A stretch of 64,000 nucleotides of DNA from CAVVAY01 sp963746465 (GTDB taxonomy: Bacteria; Actinomycetota; Actinomycetes; JACCUZ01), in assembly GCA_963746465.1 (NCBI GenBank), contig CAVVAY010000013.1:623821-687820 (forward strand). The letters run 5' to 3'. Position numbers and translations under genes: made by a program. Below, piece by piece: positions 32,641 to 40,479 of this stretch. The notes under the pieces were generated by a model. The model was not told the origin of the DNA. It made no database searches and was given only the letters and a program-made list of their open reading frames with translations. Within the stretch, counting starts at the first letter, position 1. Every line of letters begins with the position of its first letter.

Positions 32641-33398
32641 CCGAACAGGCCCTCGGCCAGCTCGCGGTAGGCCTCGCTGCCGCGGGCCCGGCGCGCGGTG
32701 GTGAGCACCGAACGGCCTGCCGCGGGGGCCTCGGCGAACCGCACCGACTTCGGGATCGCGGGCTCGAGCACCCTCAGCGAGTAGCGGCCGGCCACGTCGG
32801 CGAGCACCGCGCGGGCATGGTTGGTGCGGCCGTCGAACATCGTGGGCAGGACCCCAAGGACCCGCAGGCCGGGGTTCAGGATGCGCTGCACGTCGGCCAC
32901 CGTGTCGAGCAGCTGCCCTACGCCGCGGTGGCTGAGCATCTCGCACTGCAGCGGGATGATCAGCTCGTCGGCCGCGGTCAGCGCGTTGAGCGTGAGCACG
33001 CCGAGGGACGGCGAGCAGTCGAGCAGCACGACGTCGTACGCCGCGCTGACCTCCTCCAGGGCGCTACGCAGGACGTACTCGCGACCCGGGCGGCTGAGCA
33101 GCTGCGCCTCGGCGCCGGCCAGCTCGATGGTGGCCGGCAGCAGGTCGACACCGTCCTCGGTCGGCTGGATGGCCATCGAGGCGCCGACCCGGCCGAGCAG
33201 GACGTCGTGCACGCTCAGCTCGACCGCGTCCGGGTCCAGCCCGAGGGAGAACGTCAGGCAGGACTGCGGGTCCAGGTCGACGAGCAGCACCTTGCGACCG
33301 CGTTCGGCCAGGGCGGAGCCGAGCGAGGCGACGGTGGTCGTCTTGGCGACCCCGCCCTTCTGGTTCGCGACGGCGATGGTCCGGCTCACGGGCGCCAT
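32637..33398 (-). CDS. orphan ParA/Soj-family ATPase
   Basis: 253 aa from ATG. Deviant Walker A is ANQKGGVAKTTTVASLGSALA (signature Lys in KGG), A' is VLLVDLDPQSCLTFSLGL, and motif 2 is VVLLDCSPSLGVLTLNAL. The second half has PLQCEMLSHRGVGQLLDTV and VLPTMFDGRTNHARAVL. No N-terminal DNA-binding helix and no adjacent parB, so this is not the chromosomal partition ParA. A homologue follows rhlE in M. tuberculosis (Rv3213c). These orphan ATPases position cellular cargo, and the cargo here is unknown. Confidence 0.88.
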   Translation of the reverse strand: MAPVSRTIAVANQKGGVAKTTTVASLGSALAERGRKVLLVDLDPQSCLTFSLGLDPDAVELSVHDVLLGRVGASMAIQPTEDGVDLLPATIELAGAEAQLLSRPGREYVLRSALEEVSAAYDVVLLDCSPSLGVLTLNALTAADELIIPLQCEMLSHRGVGQLLDTVADVQRILNPGLRVLGVLPTMFDGRTNHARAVLADVAGRYSLRVLEPAIPKSVRFAEAPAAGRSVLTTARRARGSEAYRELAEGLFG

Positions 33399-33451
33399 TG
33401 TGCCTGTCCCTCCCCCGGCCTGTCACCGCCGGCCCGGTAGCGTTTCGCGAC

Positions 33452-34309
33452 GTGAGCACACCGCCCTTCCTGGAGCTGCCCGCGGGCGTGCGTGCCACCA
33501 CGCTCGACACGCCCGGGGGGCCATTGGCAGCGCTGCGCTCGGAGCCGGCGGCCCCGAGCGGGGCACCGGTCCTGCTGGTGCCGGGCTACACCGGGTCCAA
33601 GGAGGACTTCATCGCGGTCCTCGCGCCGATCGCGGCCGCCGGCCACGAGGTGCTGGCGATCGACCAGCGCGGGCAGTACGAGAGCCCCGGCGGCGACGAC
33701 CCCTCGTCGTACGACGTGAAGGCGCTGGCCGACGACGTGCTGACGATCCTGACCGGGCTGTCCGGCGGCCCGGCCCACCTGGTCGGCCACTCGTTCGGCG
33801 GTCTGGTGGCGCGGGCGGCCGCGCTTGCCGACCCGTCCGCGGTGCGCTCGCTGACCCTGATGAGCTCCGGGCCGGCTGCCATCCCGGCGCCGGCGGACAC
33901 CAACGTCGCGCTGATGGCGCAGGCCTTGCCGGTGATGGACCTGGAGACCATCTGGACCGCCAAGCGGCAGCTGGAGGCCCAGCTCGAGCTGGCGCCGCCG
34001 CCACCCGCGATCGAGGCCTGGCTGCATGACCGGTTCGTGGCCAACCACCCGGTGGGGCTGCACCGGGTGGCCGAGCAACTGCTCTCCGAGCCGGACCGCA
34101 CCGGCGAGCTGGCCGCTCTCGACCTGCCGGTGCTGGTCACCTTCGGCGACCGCGACGACGTCTGGCCGCCGGCGCTGCAGGCCGAGATGGCCGACCGGCT
34201 CGGGGCTCCCGCGGTCGTCCTGCCGGACGCCGGCCACTCCCCCGCCGCAGATCTTCCCGAGGTCACTGCCGCCGCCCTGCTGGCCTTCTGGGCCGGCCTC
34301 GCCTCCTAG
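33452..34309 (+). CDS. alpha/beta-hydrolase fold protein
   Basis: 285 aa from GTG, with TAGCGT ending eight bases upstream (leaderless). Motifs: VLLVPGYTGSKEDFIAVLAP, VLAIDQRGQYESPGGDD, nucleophile LVGHSFGGLVARAAAL, VTFGDRDDVWPP (acid) and PDAGHSPAADLP (His). The lid is helical. The family is wide (esterases, epoxide hydrolases, peroxidases) and the substrate cannot be told. Confidence 0.86.
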   Translation: MSTPPFLELPAGVRATTLDTPGGPLAALRSEPAAPSGAPVLLVPGYTGSKEDFIAVLAPIAAAGHEVLAIDQRGQYESPGGDDPSSYDVKALADDVLTILTGLSGGPAHLVGHSFGGLVARAAALADPSAVRSLTLMSSGPAAIPAPADTNVALMAQALPVMDLETIWTAKRQLEAQLELAPPPPAIEAWLHDRFVANHPVGLHRVAEQLLSEPDRTGELAALDLPVLVTFGDRDDVWPPALQAEMADRLGAPAVVLPDAGHSPAADLPEVTAAALLAFWAGLAS

Positions 34310-34326
34310 CCCGTGCGGTTGCGCAG

Positions 34327-34794
34327 GTGAAGCGAGTCCTTCTCACCGGGATGTCCGGGACCGGGAAGTCGAGTGTCGTCCGCGAGCTGGTCGCCCGCGG
34401 ATACAAGGCGGTCGACACCGACGACGGCTGGTGCGAGCCGCTGCCGGACGGTCGTCAGCAGTGGCGCGAGAACGCCGTCCAGGACCTGTTGGACACCGAG
34501 GACGCCGAGGTCCTGTTTCTCGCCGGCTGCGAGGAGAACCAGGTGCGGTTCCACCCGCAGTTCGACCACATCGTGCTGCTCAGCGCGCCGTTGGACACCC
34601 TGCTCCACCGGCTGGCGACGCGGACCGACAACCCGTTCGGCAAGAGCGACGAGGAGCGACGCCGGTTCCTCGACGACGTCGCGACGGTCGAGCCACGTCT
34701 GCGCCGGGTCGCCACCGACGAAGTGGAGACGACGGTGCCCCTCGACGAGGTCGTGACGACCGTGCTGCGCCTCATCGCGGACCCGCTCAGCTGA
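34327..34794 (+). CDS. P-loop kinase-like ATPase (AAA/shikimate-kinase-like)
   Basis: 155 aa from GTG, 17 bases after the hydrolase stop. P-loop VLLTGMSGTGKSSVVRELVARG is at residues 4-25, followed by AVDTDDGWCEP (the DxD of nucleoside-type kinases), LFLAGCEENQVRFHPQFD and VLLSAPLDTLLHRLATR with a lid rich in Arg (DEERRRFLDDV). Likely a small-molecule kinase of unknown substrate. Its end overlaps the convergent VOC gene by 8 bp. Confidence 0.83.
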   Translation: MKRVLLTGMSGTGKSSVVRELVARGYKAVDTDDGWCEPLPDGRQQWRENAVQDLLDTEDAEVLFLAGCEENQVRFHPQFDHIVLLSAPLDTLLHRLATRTDNPFGKSDEERRRFLDDVATVEPRLRRVATDEVETTVPLDEVVTTVLRLIADPLS

Positions 34795-35227
34795 CGCAGA
34801 ACTCGTTGCCCTCCGGGTCGTGCAGCACCACGAAGTAGACCGGGTCGGTGGGGTCGTCGTCCCGGGTGCGGCGCTCGACGCTGGCCCCTAGGTCGACCAG
34901 CTCGGCGACCTTCGCCTCGACGATCTCGATCCGGCGCTCCAGCGGCAGGGCGTTGTCCCGGCCGGTCGGGTACAGGTCCAGGTGCAGCCGGTTCTTGCCG
35001 ACCTTGGCCTCCGGCACCCCTTGGAACCAGATCGGCGGCCGCAGCCCCGCCGGGTCGAAGAGCCGGTCGTCGAAGGCGGCCTCGTCGCCGAGCCGGGCCT
35101 GGTAGTGGGCGTTCCAGGTCGTCGCCGGCTCCGACGGCGGCGACGGCTGGTAGCCCAAGGCCTGCGCCCAGAACCGCGCCAGCAACGGAGGGTCGTTCGC
35201 GTCGATGGTCAGCTGGAAGAACACCAT
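34787..35227 (-). CDS. VOC-family (glyoxalase-like) protein
   Basis: 146 aa. FFQLTIDANDPPLLARFWAQALGYQ opens the first module, LHLDLYPTGRDNALPLERRIEIVEAKVAELVDLGASV the second and FVVLHDPEGNEFCVS closes it. This is the common actinobacterial glyoxalase_6 type. Metal ligands are incomplete, so catalysis is uncertain. Confidence 0.85.
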   Translation of the reverse strand: MVFFQLTIDANDPPLLARFWAQALGYQPSPPSEPATTWNAHYQARLGDEAAFDDRLFDPAGLRPPIWFQGVPEAKVGKNRLHLDLYPTGRDNALPLERRIEIVEAKVAELVDLGASVERRTRDDDPTDPVYFVVLHDPEGNEFCVS

Positions 35228-35266
35228 GCGCCGAGCCTAGGACCGACCTCCGTCAGGCCGACTCGG

Positions 35267-35878
35267 TTAGGCAGCCTTCACCATCGCGGTCACACCGTCG
35301 GCGACGAGCTGCACCGCGATCGCGGAGAGCAGCAGGCCGGCGATCCGGGTGACCAGGATGACTCCGCTGTCCTTGATGACGCGCAGGATCACCACCGAGA
35401 AACGCATGAACAGCCACAGCACGACGTGTACGACGACGATGCCGAGCGCGAGGGCGACGCCCGAGCCGACGTCGTCGGCCCGTTTGACGAACACGATGGT
35501 CGCGACGATCGCGCCCGGACCGGCCAGCAGTGGTGTTCCCAGCGGCACCAGCGCCACGTTCACGTTCTTGGTCTCCACCGGGTCGTCGCCCTTGCCGGTG
35601 AGCAGCTCGAGCGCGACCAGCAGGAGCAGCAGCCCGCCGGCGACCTGCATCGAGGACAGGGTGATGCCGAGGTAGTCGAGGATCGTCTGACCGAACAGGG
35701 CGAACACCACGATGACGAAGAACGCGACGATCACTGCCTGTCCGGCGAGCCGCTTGCGCATCGCGTGGCTGCGACCGCTGGTCAGGCTGAGGAACAGCGG
35801 CACCGTGCCGGGCGGGTCCATGATCACGAACAGGGTGACGAAGACCTCGATGAAGAACTTGAGGTCGGCGGAGGTCAT
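35267..35878 (-). CDS. MarC-family integral membrane protein
   Basis: 203 aa, six predicted membrane helices. Family motifs: FVTLFVIMDPPGTVPLFLSLT near the N-terminus, LLVALELLTGKGDD and ALVPLGTPLLAGPGAIVATIV. MarC proteins are related to small-solute channels/exporters and have no settled function. An antibiotic role was withdrawn for E. coli MarC. Eleven bases separate it from the PHP gene upstream, so the two may be co-transcribed. Confidence 0.88.
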   Translation of the reverse strand: MTSADLKFFIEVFVTLFVIMDPPGTVPLFLSLTSGRSHAMRKRLAGQAVIVAFFVIVVFALFGQTILDYLGITLSSMQVAGGLLLLLVALELLTGKGDDPVETKNVNVALVPLGTPLLAGPGAIVATIVFVKRADDVGSGVALALGIVVVHVVLWLFMRFSVVILRVIKDSGVILVTRIAGLLLSAIAVQLVADGVTAMVKAA

Positions 35879-35888
35879 GTCGGACGTC

Positions 35889-36728
35889 TCACGCCGGGAC
35901 GCCGCTGCGCACCTGGGCGAGCAACGCTGCGAGCACGTCGGGGTCGGTGGTGTTCTCGCCGAGCCGGTTCTCCTTGCCGGTGCCGTGGTAGTCGCTCGCG
36001 CCGGTCACCAGCAGGTCGAGGTCCGCCGCGAGCGCGCGCAGCCGGTCGCGGGCCTCCGGCGGGTTGTCGCGGTGGTCGACCTCGAGACCGGCCAGCCCGG
36101 CAGCGGCCATCGCCGCGATGGCGTCGTCTCCCACCGTGGTGCCGCGCTTCGCCGCGGCCGGATGGGCGAAGACCGGCACTCCCCCGGCCTCGCGCACCAG
36201 CTGGACCGCGCGGACGGCGTCGACGTAGTAGTGGCCGACGAAGAACTCGCTGCCGTCGTGCAGCAGGGTGTCGAAAGCGGCGGTGCGGTCGGGGACCACG
36301 CCGATGGCGACCAGCGTGTCGGCGATGTGCGGCCGCCCGACGGTGGCCCCGTCCTGCAGCTGGTCGAGCACCAGCTCCCAGGTGATCGGGTGGCCGGCGG
36401 CCGCCAGCTTGGCGACGATCGCCTTGGCCCGGGGGACCCGGTCGTCCAAGGCCATCGACATCTCCTCGGCGAGGGCCTCGTGCTCGGGGTCGAAGAGGTA
36501 GGCGAGCAGGTGCAGGCTGACGCCGTCGTACACGCAGGAGATCTCGGCGCCGCGCACCAGCCGCAACCCCGACGGCAGCGCCTCGGTGGCCGCCGCCCAG
36601 CCACGGACCGTGTCGTGGTCGGTGAGCGCGACGACGTCCAGCCCGGCGTCCGCCGCGGCCCGCACCAGCTCGGCGGGGGTCTCGGTGCCGTCGGAGGCCG
36701 AGCTGTGGGCGTGGAGGTCGATGCGCAC
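35889..36728 (-). CDS. PHP-domain phosphoesterase (RNase AM/YciV-like)
   Basis: 279 aa from GTG. Metal-binding motifs of the PHP family: MRIDLHAHSSASDGTETPAE (HxH), VVALTDHDTVRGW (DHD), RGAEISC (Glu), VFAHPAAAKRG (His), LEVDHRDNPPEARD and TGASDYHGTGK (final DxH). The insertion with HLLAYLFDPEHEAL is typical of the YciV/RnaAM group, which removes 5' nucleotides from 3',5'-bisphosphates or short RNAs. Likely a cytoplasmic trinuclear metal phosphoesterase. Confidence 0.87.
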   Translation of the reverse strand: MRIDLHAHSSASDGTETPAELVRAAADAGLDVVALTDHDTVRGWAAATEALPSGLRLVRGAEISCVYDGVSLHLLAYLFDPEHEALAEEMSMALDDRVPRAKAIVAKLAAAGHPITWELVLDQLQDGATVGRPHIADTLVAIGVVPDRTAAFDTLLHDGSEFFVGHYYVDAVRAVQLVREAGGVPVFAHPAAAKRGTTVGDDAIAAMAAAGLAGLEVDHRDNPPEARDRLRALAADLDLLVTGASDYHGTGKENRLGENTTDPDVLAALLAQVRSGVPA

Positions 36729-36763
36729 CCGGCCAGCCTAGGGGCCGCAACGAACCCGTCCGG

Positions 36764-37402
36764 TCAGGCGGTCAGCCGTGGGGACAACGCCCCGCAGGGG
36801 ATGTCCAGCTCGTGCCCGGCATTGCGCAGATCGGTGAGCACGAAGTCGTCGATGAGCAGGAACCCGGCAGTACCCGGCCACAGCACCGCCCAGACCCAGC
36901 AGCCCAGCGCCTCTCCCACGTAGACCGCGGGCGCCTCGGCCGCGGCGGGGCCGGGCTCCAGCGCCCACATCGCGGTCGGGATGCCGGCGGCGTGGATCTT
37001 GGCGTCCGCAGCGCGGTCCGGCATCAGGCCGGCGTCCGGGCCGTCCAGCCCGGCGAACCGGGCGCCCAGACCGACGCCCATCTCCTCGCCCACCAGGACC
37101 AGCTCGGCCACTCCGCCCAGCGGGGCCGGCCCGGAGCAGACCACCGCGGTGGCCCGGGCGCCGGTGCGCTCGTCGCCGGCGGTCGCCACACCGGTCACCA
37201 GCCAGCCGCGCGGGAGCGGCCACGGCAGCCAGAGCGGGACGCCGGCCACAGCCGCCGCGGCTCGAAGCACGTCAGTGGTCGGCTGCACCACCGGCTGGAC
37301 CGGCGGGACCGGCCCGTGCTCGGCGCAGCGCCACGAGCTGGACCACAGACCCGGGGCATGCACCACGCTGCCGCAGCGCGGACAGCTCGGCTCGGGCCTC
37401 AT
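36764..37402 (-). CDS. DUF6758-family protein with N-terminal zinc ribbon
   Basis: 212 aa from ATG at 37402 (an upstream ATG at 37438 is possible but adds a low-complexity stretch). It opens CPRCGSVVHAPGLWSSSWRC, a CxxC...C zinc ribbon. PLWLPWPLPRGWLVTGVA, ELVLVGEEMGVGLGARFAGL and the end WAVLWPGTAGFLLIDDFVL with DLRNAG are characteristic of this actinobacterial family, often found next to a PHP phosphoesterase. Function unknown. Confidence 0.75.
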   Translation of the reverse strand: MRPEPSCPRCGSVVHAPGLWSSSWRCAEHGPVPPVQPVVQPTTDVLRAAAAVAGVPLWLPWPLPRGWLVTGVATAGDERTGARATAVVCSGPAPLGGVAELVLVGEEMGVGLGARFAGLDGPDAGLMPDRAADAKIHAAGIPTAMWALEPGPAAAEAPAVYVGEALGCWVWAVLWPGTAGFLLIDDFVLTDLRNAGHELDIPCGALSPRLTA

Positions 37403-37453
37403 GCCAGGAACGGTCCCGCCGCTGTGTCGGCGCGTCAACCCCTGGTGAGACGG

Positions 37454-37666
37454 CTACTCGACGACCCGCCGGGTGGTCGGCTCCTCGACCACCCGCTCCT
37501 CGACGACCCGGTCGGCAACGGGCTCCTCCACGACCCGACGAGTCACGGTCGGCCGGCGCTCCACCACGGTGCGACGCCGGATCACGCGGGACGGACCGGC
37601 GCCGAGCATGCTGATGCCCATCACCACCACGAGGACGACAGCGAGGATGATCAGGACGGTGAGCAT
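37454..37666 (-). CDS. small membrane protein with charged C-terminal repeats, 70 aa
   Basis: One N-terminal membrane helix (MLTVLIILAVVLVVVMGISM) followed by a cytoplasmic basic segment (RVIRRRTVVERRPTVTRRV) and degenerate repeats VVEEPVADRVVEERVVEEP. Resembles short actinobacterial proteins annotated only as hypothetical. Divergent from the Nudix gene with a 29 bp gap. Confidence 0.65.
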   Translation of the reverse strand: MLTVLIILAVVLVVVMGISMLGAGPSRVIRRRTVVERRPTVTRRVVEEPVADRVVEERVVEEPTTRRVVE

Positions 37667-37682
37667 GGCCCCTCCAGGTGCC

Positions 37683-37688
37683 TAGGCT
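37683..37688 (+). promoter_or_regulatory. -10 box TAGGCT of the Nudix gene (leaderless)
   Basis: TAGGCT ends seven bases before GTG 37696, which decides for this start over the in-frame GTG at 37678 that would overlap the box. Confidence 0.5.
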
Positions 37689-37695
37689 GACTGGC

Positions 37696-38121
37696 GTGTT
37701 CCCGGACCCCCATGCCGCGAAACGGCGTGTCCCCTGTGTGGGTGCACTCGTGCACGACGACACGGGGCGGTTGCTGGTGGTCCGCCGGGGCCGCGAACCG
37801 GGCCGTGGCCTCTGGTCGGTGCCCGGCGGCCGGGTCGAGCCCGGCGAGTCGGACGCCGCCGCGGTCGAGCGCGAGGTGCTCGAGGAGACCGGCCTGCACG
37901 TCACGGTCGGCATCCGGGTGGGGACCGTGGTGCGCGACGGCCCGGACGACGTCCTCTACGACATCCGTGACTACGCCTGCATCGTCGCCGGTCCCACCAG
38001 CCCGGTGCCGGGCGACGACGCCGACGAGGCGCGTTGGGTGAGCCGTTCCGAGCTGTCCGGCCTGGACCTGGTCGAGCAGCTATGGGGCACCCTGGAGCAG
38101 TGGGGGATGCTGCCGCACTGA
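37696..38121 (+). CDS. Nudix hydrolase
   Basis: 141 aa. PCVGALVHDDTGRLLVVRRGREPGRGLW leads into the Nudix box GGRVEPGESDAAAVEREVLEETGL (GX5EX7REUXEEXGU complete). The end SRSELSGLDLVEQLWGTLEQW is typical of small ADP-ribose/NTP-type members. The hydrolysed nucleoside diphosphate is unknown. Start chosen from the TAGGCT box seven bases upstream. Confidence 0.88.
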   Translation: MFPDPHAAKRRVPCVGALVHDDTGRLLVVRRGREPGRGLWSVPGGRVEPGESDAAAVEREVLEETGLHVTVGIRVGTVVRDGPDDVLYDIRDYACIVAGPTSPVPGDDADEARWVSRSELSGLDLVEQLWGTLEQWGMLPH

Positions 38122-38379
38122 CGCCGCTGTCGCAGGGGGTGGGGGCGTCGGCTCCGCGGAGGCCGGGTACGCCGACACGTACGGGCTCGGTATCGCCGAG
38201 TGCTGCCTCGCAGGCGGCGTCGGTGTCGCCGTCGCGCTGGGCGCGTCGTGGGTCGGCGCAGCCTCCGGCGCGGACAGCTGGCGGATCACGGCGTTCCCGC
38301 CGAGGACCAGCAGCAGGGCGACCACCAGCACCGGGACCCGCCGGGACGGCGGCCGGTCGTCCCCGATGAGGTCCGCCAC
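38080..38379 (-). CDS. small single-pass membrane protein with Pro/Thr/Ala-rich tail, 99 aa
   Basis: GTG start. Short cytoplasmic head (ADLIGDDRPPSRR), one membrane helix (VPVLVVALLLVLGGNAVI) and an extracytoplasmic low-complexity tail rich in Ala, Pro, Ser and Thr (SATATPTPPARQHSA). The last 42 bases overlap the convergent Nudix gene, which lowers confidence, but the head-helix-tail layout is coherent. Function unknown. Confidence 0.5.
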   Translation of the reverse strand: MADLIGDDRPPSRRVPVLVVALLLVLGGNAVIRQLSAPEAAPTHDAPSATATPTPPARQHSAIPSPYVSAYPASAEPTPPPPATAASVRQHPPLLQGAP

Positions 38380-38467
38380 CTTCTCAGCCTGCCCGCGGCA
38401 CAGCCGTAACGGTCAAGAGTTGGGGGTTTCGGCCCGACAGATAGGTGTGGCGACCTACGGTGCTGAC

Positions 38468-38932
38468 ATGTCCCCCCACCCCCGAGTCCGGCTGCGGCTG
38501 ACCTGGCGGCAGCGGCGGGCCTTCGTGGTGACGGTGCTCGTCTACCAGGTGCTGGTCTGGTCGGACGCGCTGCTCAACTCCGGCCAGTTCGGCGGCAACG
38601 GCCGGACCGCGATCGCCGGGGTCGTGTTCCTCGCCATGGCGGCGACCACCTGGTGGATCGGCACGTCGCTGACCCGCCGCGGCCTGGTGGTGCATGCCTT
38701 GCCGCCGATGATCATCCCGTGGAACGAGGTCCGCGAGATCGAGGTGCAGAACCAGCTCGGCAGCAAGATCGTGGTCGTGCACCACGGCTCGCTCACCGTG
38801 CCCGGTCTCGCCCGGCGTACGACTCTGTCCGCGCCGACCACCGGGCCGCTCGGCCGTGACGACGAGTTCCAGGACAAGGTCCGGGTGCTGCGCTCGTTCT
38901 GGGCCGCGCACCGCGACCGCGCCGCCGCCTGA
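38468..38932 (+). CDS. PH-domain-like membrane protein
   Basis: 154 aa from ATG, with TACGGT ending six bases before it (leaderless). Two membrane helices (FVVTVLVYQVLVWSDALL and TAIAGVVFLAMAATTWWIG) precede a bacterial PH-like barrel: LTRRGLVVHALPPMIIPWNEVREIEVQNQLG then KIVVVHHGSLTVPGLARR and VRVLRSFWAAHRDR. The WNEVREIEV pattern is the signature strand. A paralogue with the same layout is at 39987. Function unknown. Confidence 0.78.
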   Translation: MSPHPRVRLRLTWRQRRAFVVTVLVYQVLVWSDALLNSGQFGGNGRTAIAGVVFLAMAATTWWIGTSLTRRGLVVHALPPMIIPWNEVREIEVQNQLGSKIVVVHHGSLTVPGLARRTTLSAPTTGPLGRDDEFQDKVRVLRSFWAAHRDRAAA

Positions 38933-38940
38933 GCGCTCAG
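38929..38940. repeat. palindrome CTGAGCGCTCAG across two stop codons
   Basis: A perfect 12-base palindrome that contains the TGA of the plus-strand PH gene and the TGA of the minus-strand MaoC gene. It leaves only four bases between the two genes. Confidence 0.5.
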
Positions 38941-39443
38941 CTCTCCTGAGGCTCCGGCCGGCCCGGCTGCTCGCCGCCCCGCGCCGCGCCGTACGACTGC
39001 TTCGGCACCATCACCTTGCGGCGGAAGACACAGACGACCACGCCGTCCTGGTTGTAGCCGCGGGTCTCGACGTGCACGACGCCACGGTCGTTCTTGGACC
39101 TCGACTCGGTCTTGTCCAGGACCGTGGTCTCGCCGTAGATCGTGTCGCCGTGGAAGGTCGGCTTCACGTGCCGCAGCGACTCGACCTCGAGGTTGGCGAT
39201 GGCCTTGCCGCTGACGTCGGGCACGGACATGCCGAGCAGCAGCGAGTACACGTAGTTGCCCACGACGACGTTCTTGCCGAAGTCGGTGGTCTTCTCGGCG
39301 AAGTTCGCGTCCAGGTGCAGCGGGTGGTGGTTCATCGTGAGCAGGCAGAACAGGTGGTCGTCGTACTCCGTGACCGTCTTCCCCGGCCAGTGCTTGTACG
39401 TCGCACCGACCTCGAACTCCTCGTAGTAGCGGCCGAACTGCAT
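38937..39443 (-). CDS. MaoC-family hydratase (mesaconyl/acyl-CoA hydratase type)
   Basis: 168 aa. Hot-dog fold with FGRYYEEFEVGATYKHWPGKTVTEYDDHLFCLLTMNHHPLHLDANFAE, which holds the hydratase Asp/His pair (DDH and NHHPLH), then GNYVYSLLLGMSVPDVSG, VKPTFHGDTIYGETTV and VHVETRGYNQDGVVVCVFRRKVMV. This pattern fits beta-methylmalyl/mesaconyl-CoA hydratase-like MaoC enzymes. It lies one base after the gene for the stress protein on the same strand. A CitE-like lyase that could act in the same type of pathway is 10 kb away. Confidence 0.85.
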   Translation of the reverse strand: MQFGRYYEEFEVGATYKHWPGKTVTEYDDHLFCLLTMNHHPLHLDANFAEKTTDFGKNVVVGNYVYSLLLGMSVPDVSGKAIANLEVESLRHVKPTFHGDTIYGETTVLDKTESRSKNDRGVVHVETRGYNQDGVVVCVFRRKVMVPKQSYGAARGGEQPGRPEPQES

Positions 39444-39444
39444 G

Positions 39445-39924
39445 TCAGACCGCCGGCTTCATCCGGGCCAGGACCTCGCGGGCCTTGTCCGCCTCGGACC
39501 ACGTGCAGTGGATGTCGTACGAGCTGGCCACGATCTTGCTCTTCGAGGTGAAGTCGCGTCGGCCGCCGGAGAGGGCGTGGCCGACGAAGCCGAAGATGGC
39601 ACCCATCACGGCGCCGTACAGCAGAGCCGAGGCGATGAGGCCGAACGTGTTGGTGCCGCTCTCGGCGAAGACCGAGAGCAGCACGCCGACGAAGAGGCCG
39701 AACCAGAGCCCAGTGGCCGTGCCTGCCATCGCCGCCCGACCACGGGTCAGCCGGCCGAGCACGTTCTCGACCATCTTGAGGTCCGAGCCGACGATCGACA
39801 CGTGCTGGACCGGGAACTGCTCGTCGGACAGGAAGTCGACCGCGCGCTGCGCCTCGAGGTAGGTGTCGTAGCTGCCGACCACCTGACCGCGCGGGATGTC
39901 CGAGTACTGCTCGTGAGTCGACAT
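39445..39924 (-). CDS. general-stress-protein-like membrane protein (GSP17M type)
   Basis: 159 aa from ATG. The N-terminal GSP domain VGSYDTYLEAQRAVDFLSDEQFPVQHVSIVGSDLKMVENVLGR is followed by two glycine-rich membrane hairpins (GTATGLWFGLFVGVLLSVFA and LLYGAVMGAIFGFVGHAL) and a C-terminal small domain. This matches the general stress protein 17M N-terminal family. One base separates it from the MaoC gene. Role in stress is inferred from the family name only. Confidence 0.82.
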   Translation of the reverse strand: MSTHEQYSDIPRGQVVGSYDTYLEAQRAVDFLSDEQFPVQHVSIVGSDLKMVENVLGRLTRGRAAMAGTATGLWFGLFVGVLLSVFAESGTNTFGLIASALLYGAVMGAIFGFVGHALSGGRRDFTSKSKIVASSYDIHCTWSEADKAREVLARMKPAV

Positions 39925-39986
39925 GCAGGGATCCTCCGGAGGGCCGAGCGCTAGGCGTACGGCCCCTAGCGTGCCACCCTGCACGC

Positions 39987-40472
39987 ATGCCGACCGACGA
40001 CCGGGTGGTGCTGCGCTCCAGCTGGCGCATCGAGCTGCTGGGCCTCGCGCCTGCGGTCGTGGCGATCGGCGCCGTCAGCGCGTGGGGTGGCGAAGTCGCC
40101 TCGGTCGTGGTGGTGGCCGTCGTGTTCGTCCTGATGGCAGTGCTCTTCCACTACCTGATCCACGTCGTTCTCACCCCACGTGGCATCGAGCTGTGGCGGT
40201 ACGGCCGCACCGTGGTGCCGTGGTCGCAGGTCGAAGCGATCTTCATCCACGGGTCGTGGTTCACGGTGTACCGGGTGGCGCTGCTGCGGCGGGACCGGTC
40301 AGCGCGGTCACTGCCCGCCCCGCGTGCCGCCTTCGGGGTCGGGCGACGCGAGCTCGAGGAGGCCCGGGAGCTGGTCGAGCAGTGGTGGCTGCGATACCGC
40401 GGCGACGACTTCCGGCCGTCGGCGGTGGCGGCTTTCCCTCGCGACGACCTCTGGGCCCCACCTCCGGCCTAA
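39987..40472 (+). CDS. PH-domain-like membrane protein, paralogue of the one at 38468
   Basis: 161 aa. Two helices (LLGLAPAVVAIGAVSAW and VASVVVVAVVFVLMAVLFHYLI) precede the PH-like part: LTPRGIELWRYGRTVVPWSQVEAIFIHGSWFTVYRVALLRRD. The strand VVPWSQVEAIFI matches IIPWNEVREIEV in the other copy. The tail is basic and ends with DDLWAPPPA. The two copies flank the MaoC/GSP pair, which reads the other way. Confidence 0.78.
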   Translation: MPTDDRVVLRSSWRIELLGLAPAVVAIGAVSAWGGEVASVVVVAVVFVLMAVLFHYLIHVVLTPRGIELWRYGRTVVPWSQVEAIFIHGSWFTVYRVALLRRDRSARSLPAPRAAFGVGRRELEEARELVEQWWLRYRGDDFRPSAVAAFPRDDLWAPPPA

Positions 40473-40479
40473 CCCCCCG

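Noticed and set aside
36764..37402. Plus-strand frames across 36.8-37.7 kb as genes
   Set aside because: Codon pattern and conserved zinc-ribbon/DUF6758 residues are on the minus strand. The plus frames are low complexity.
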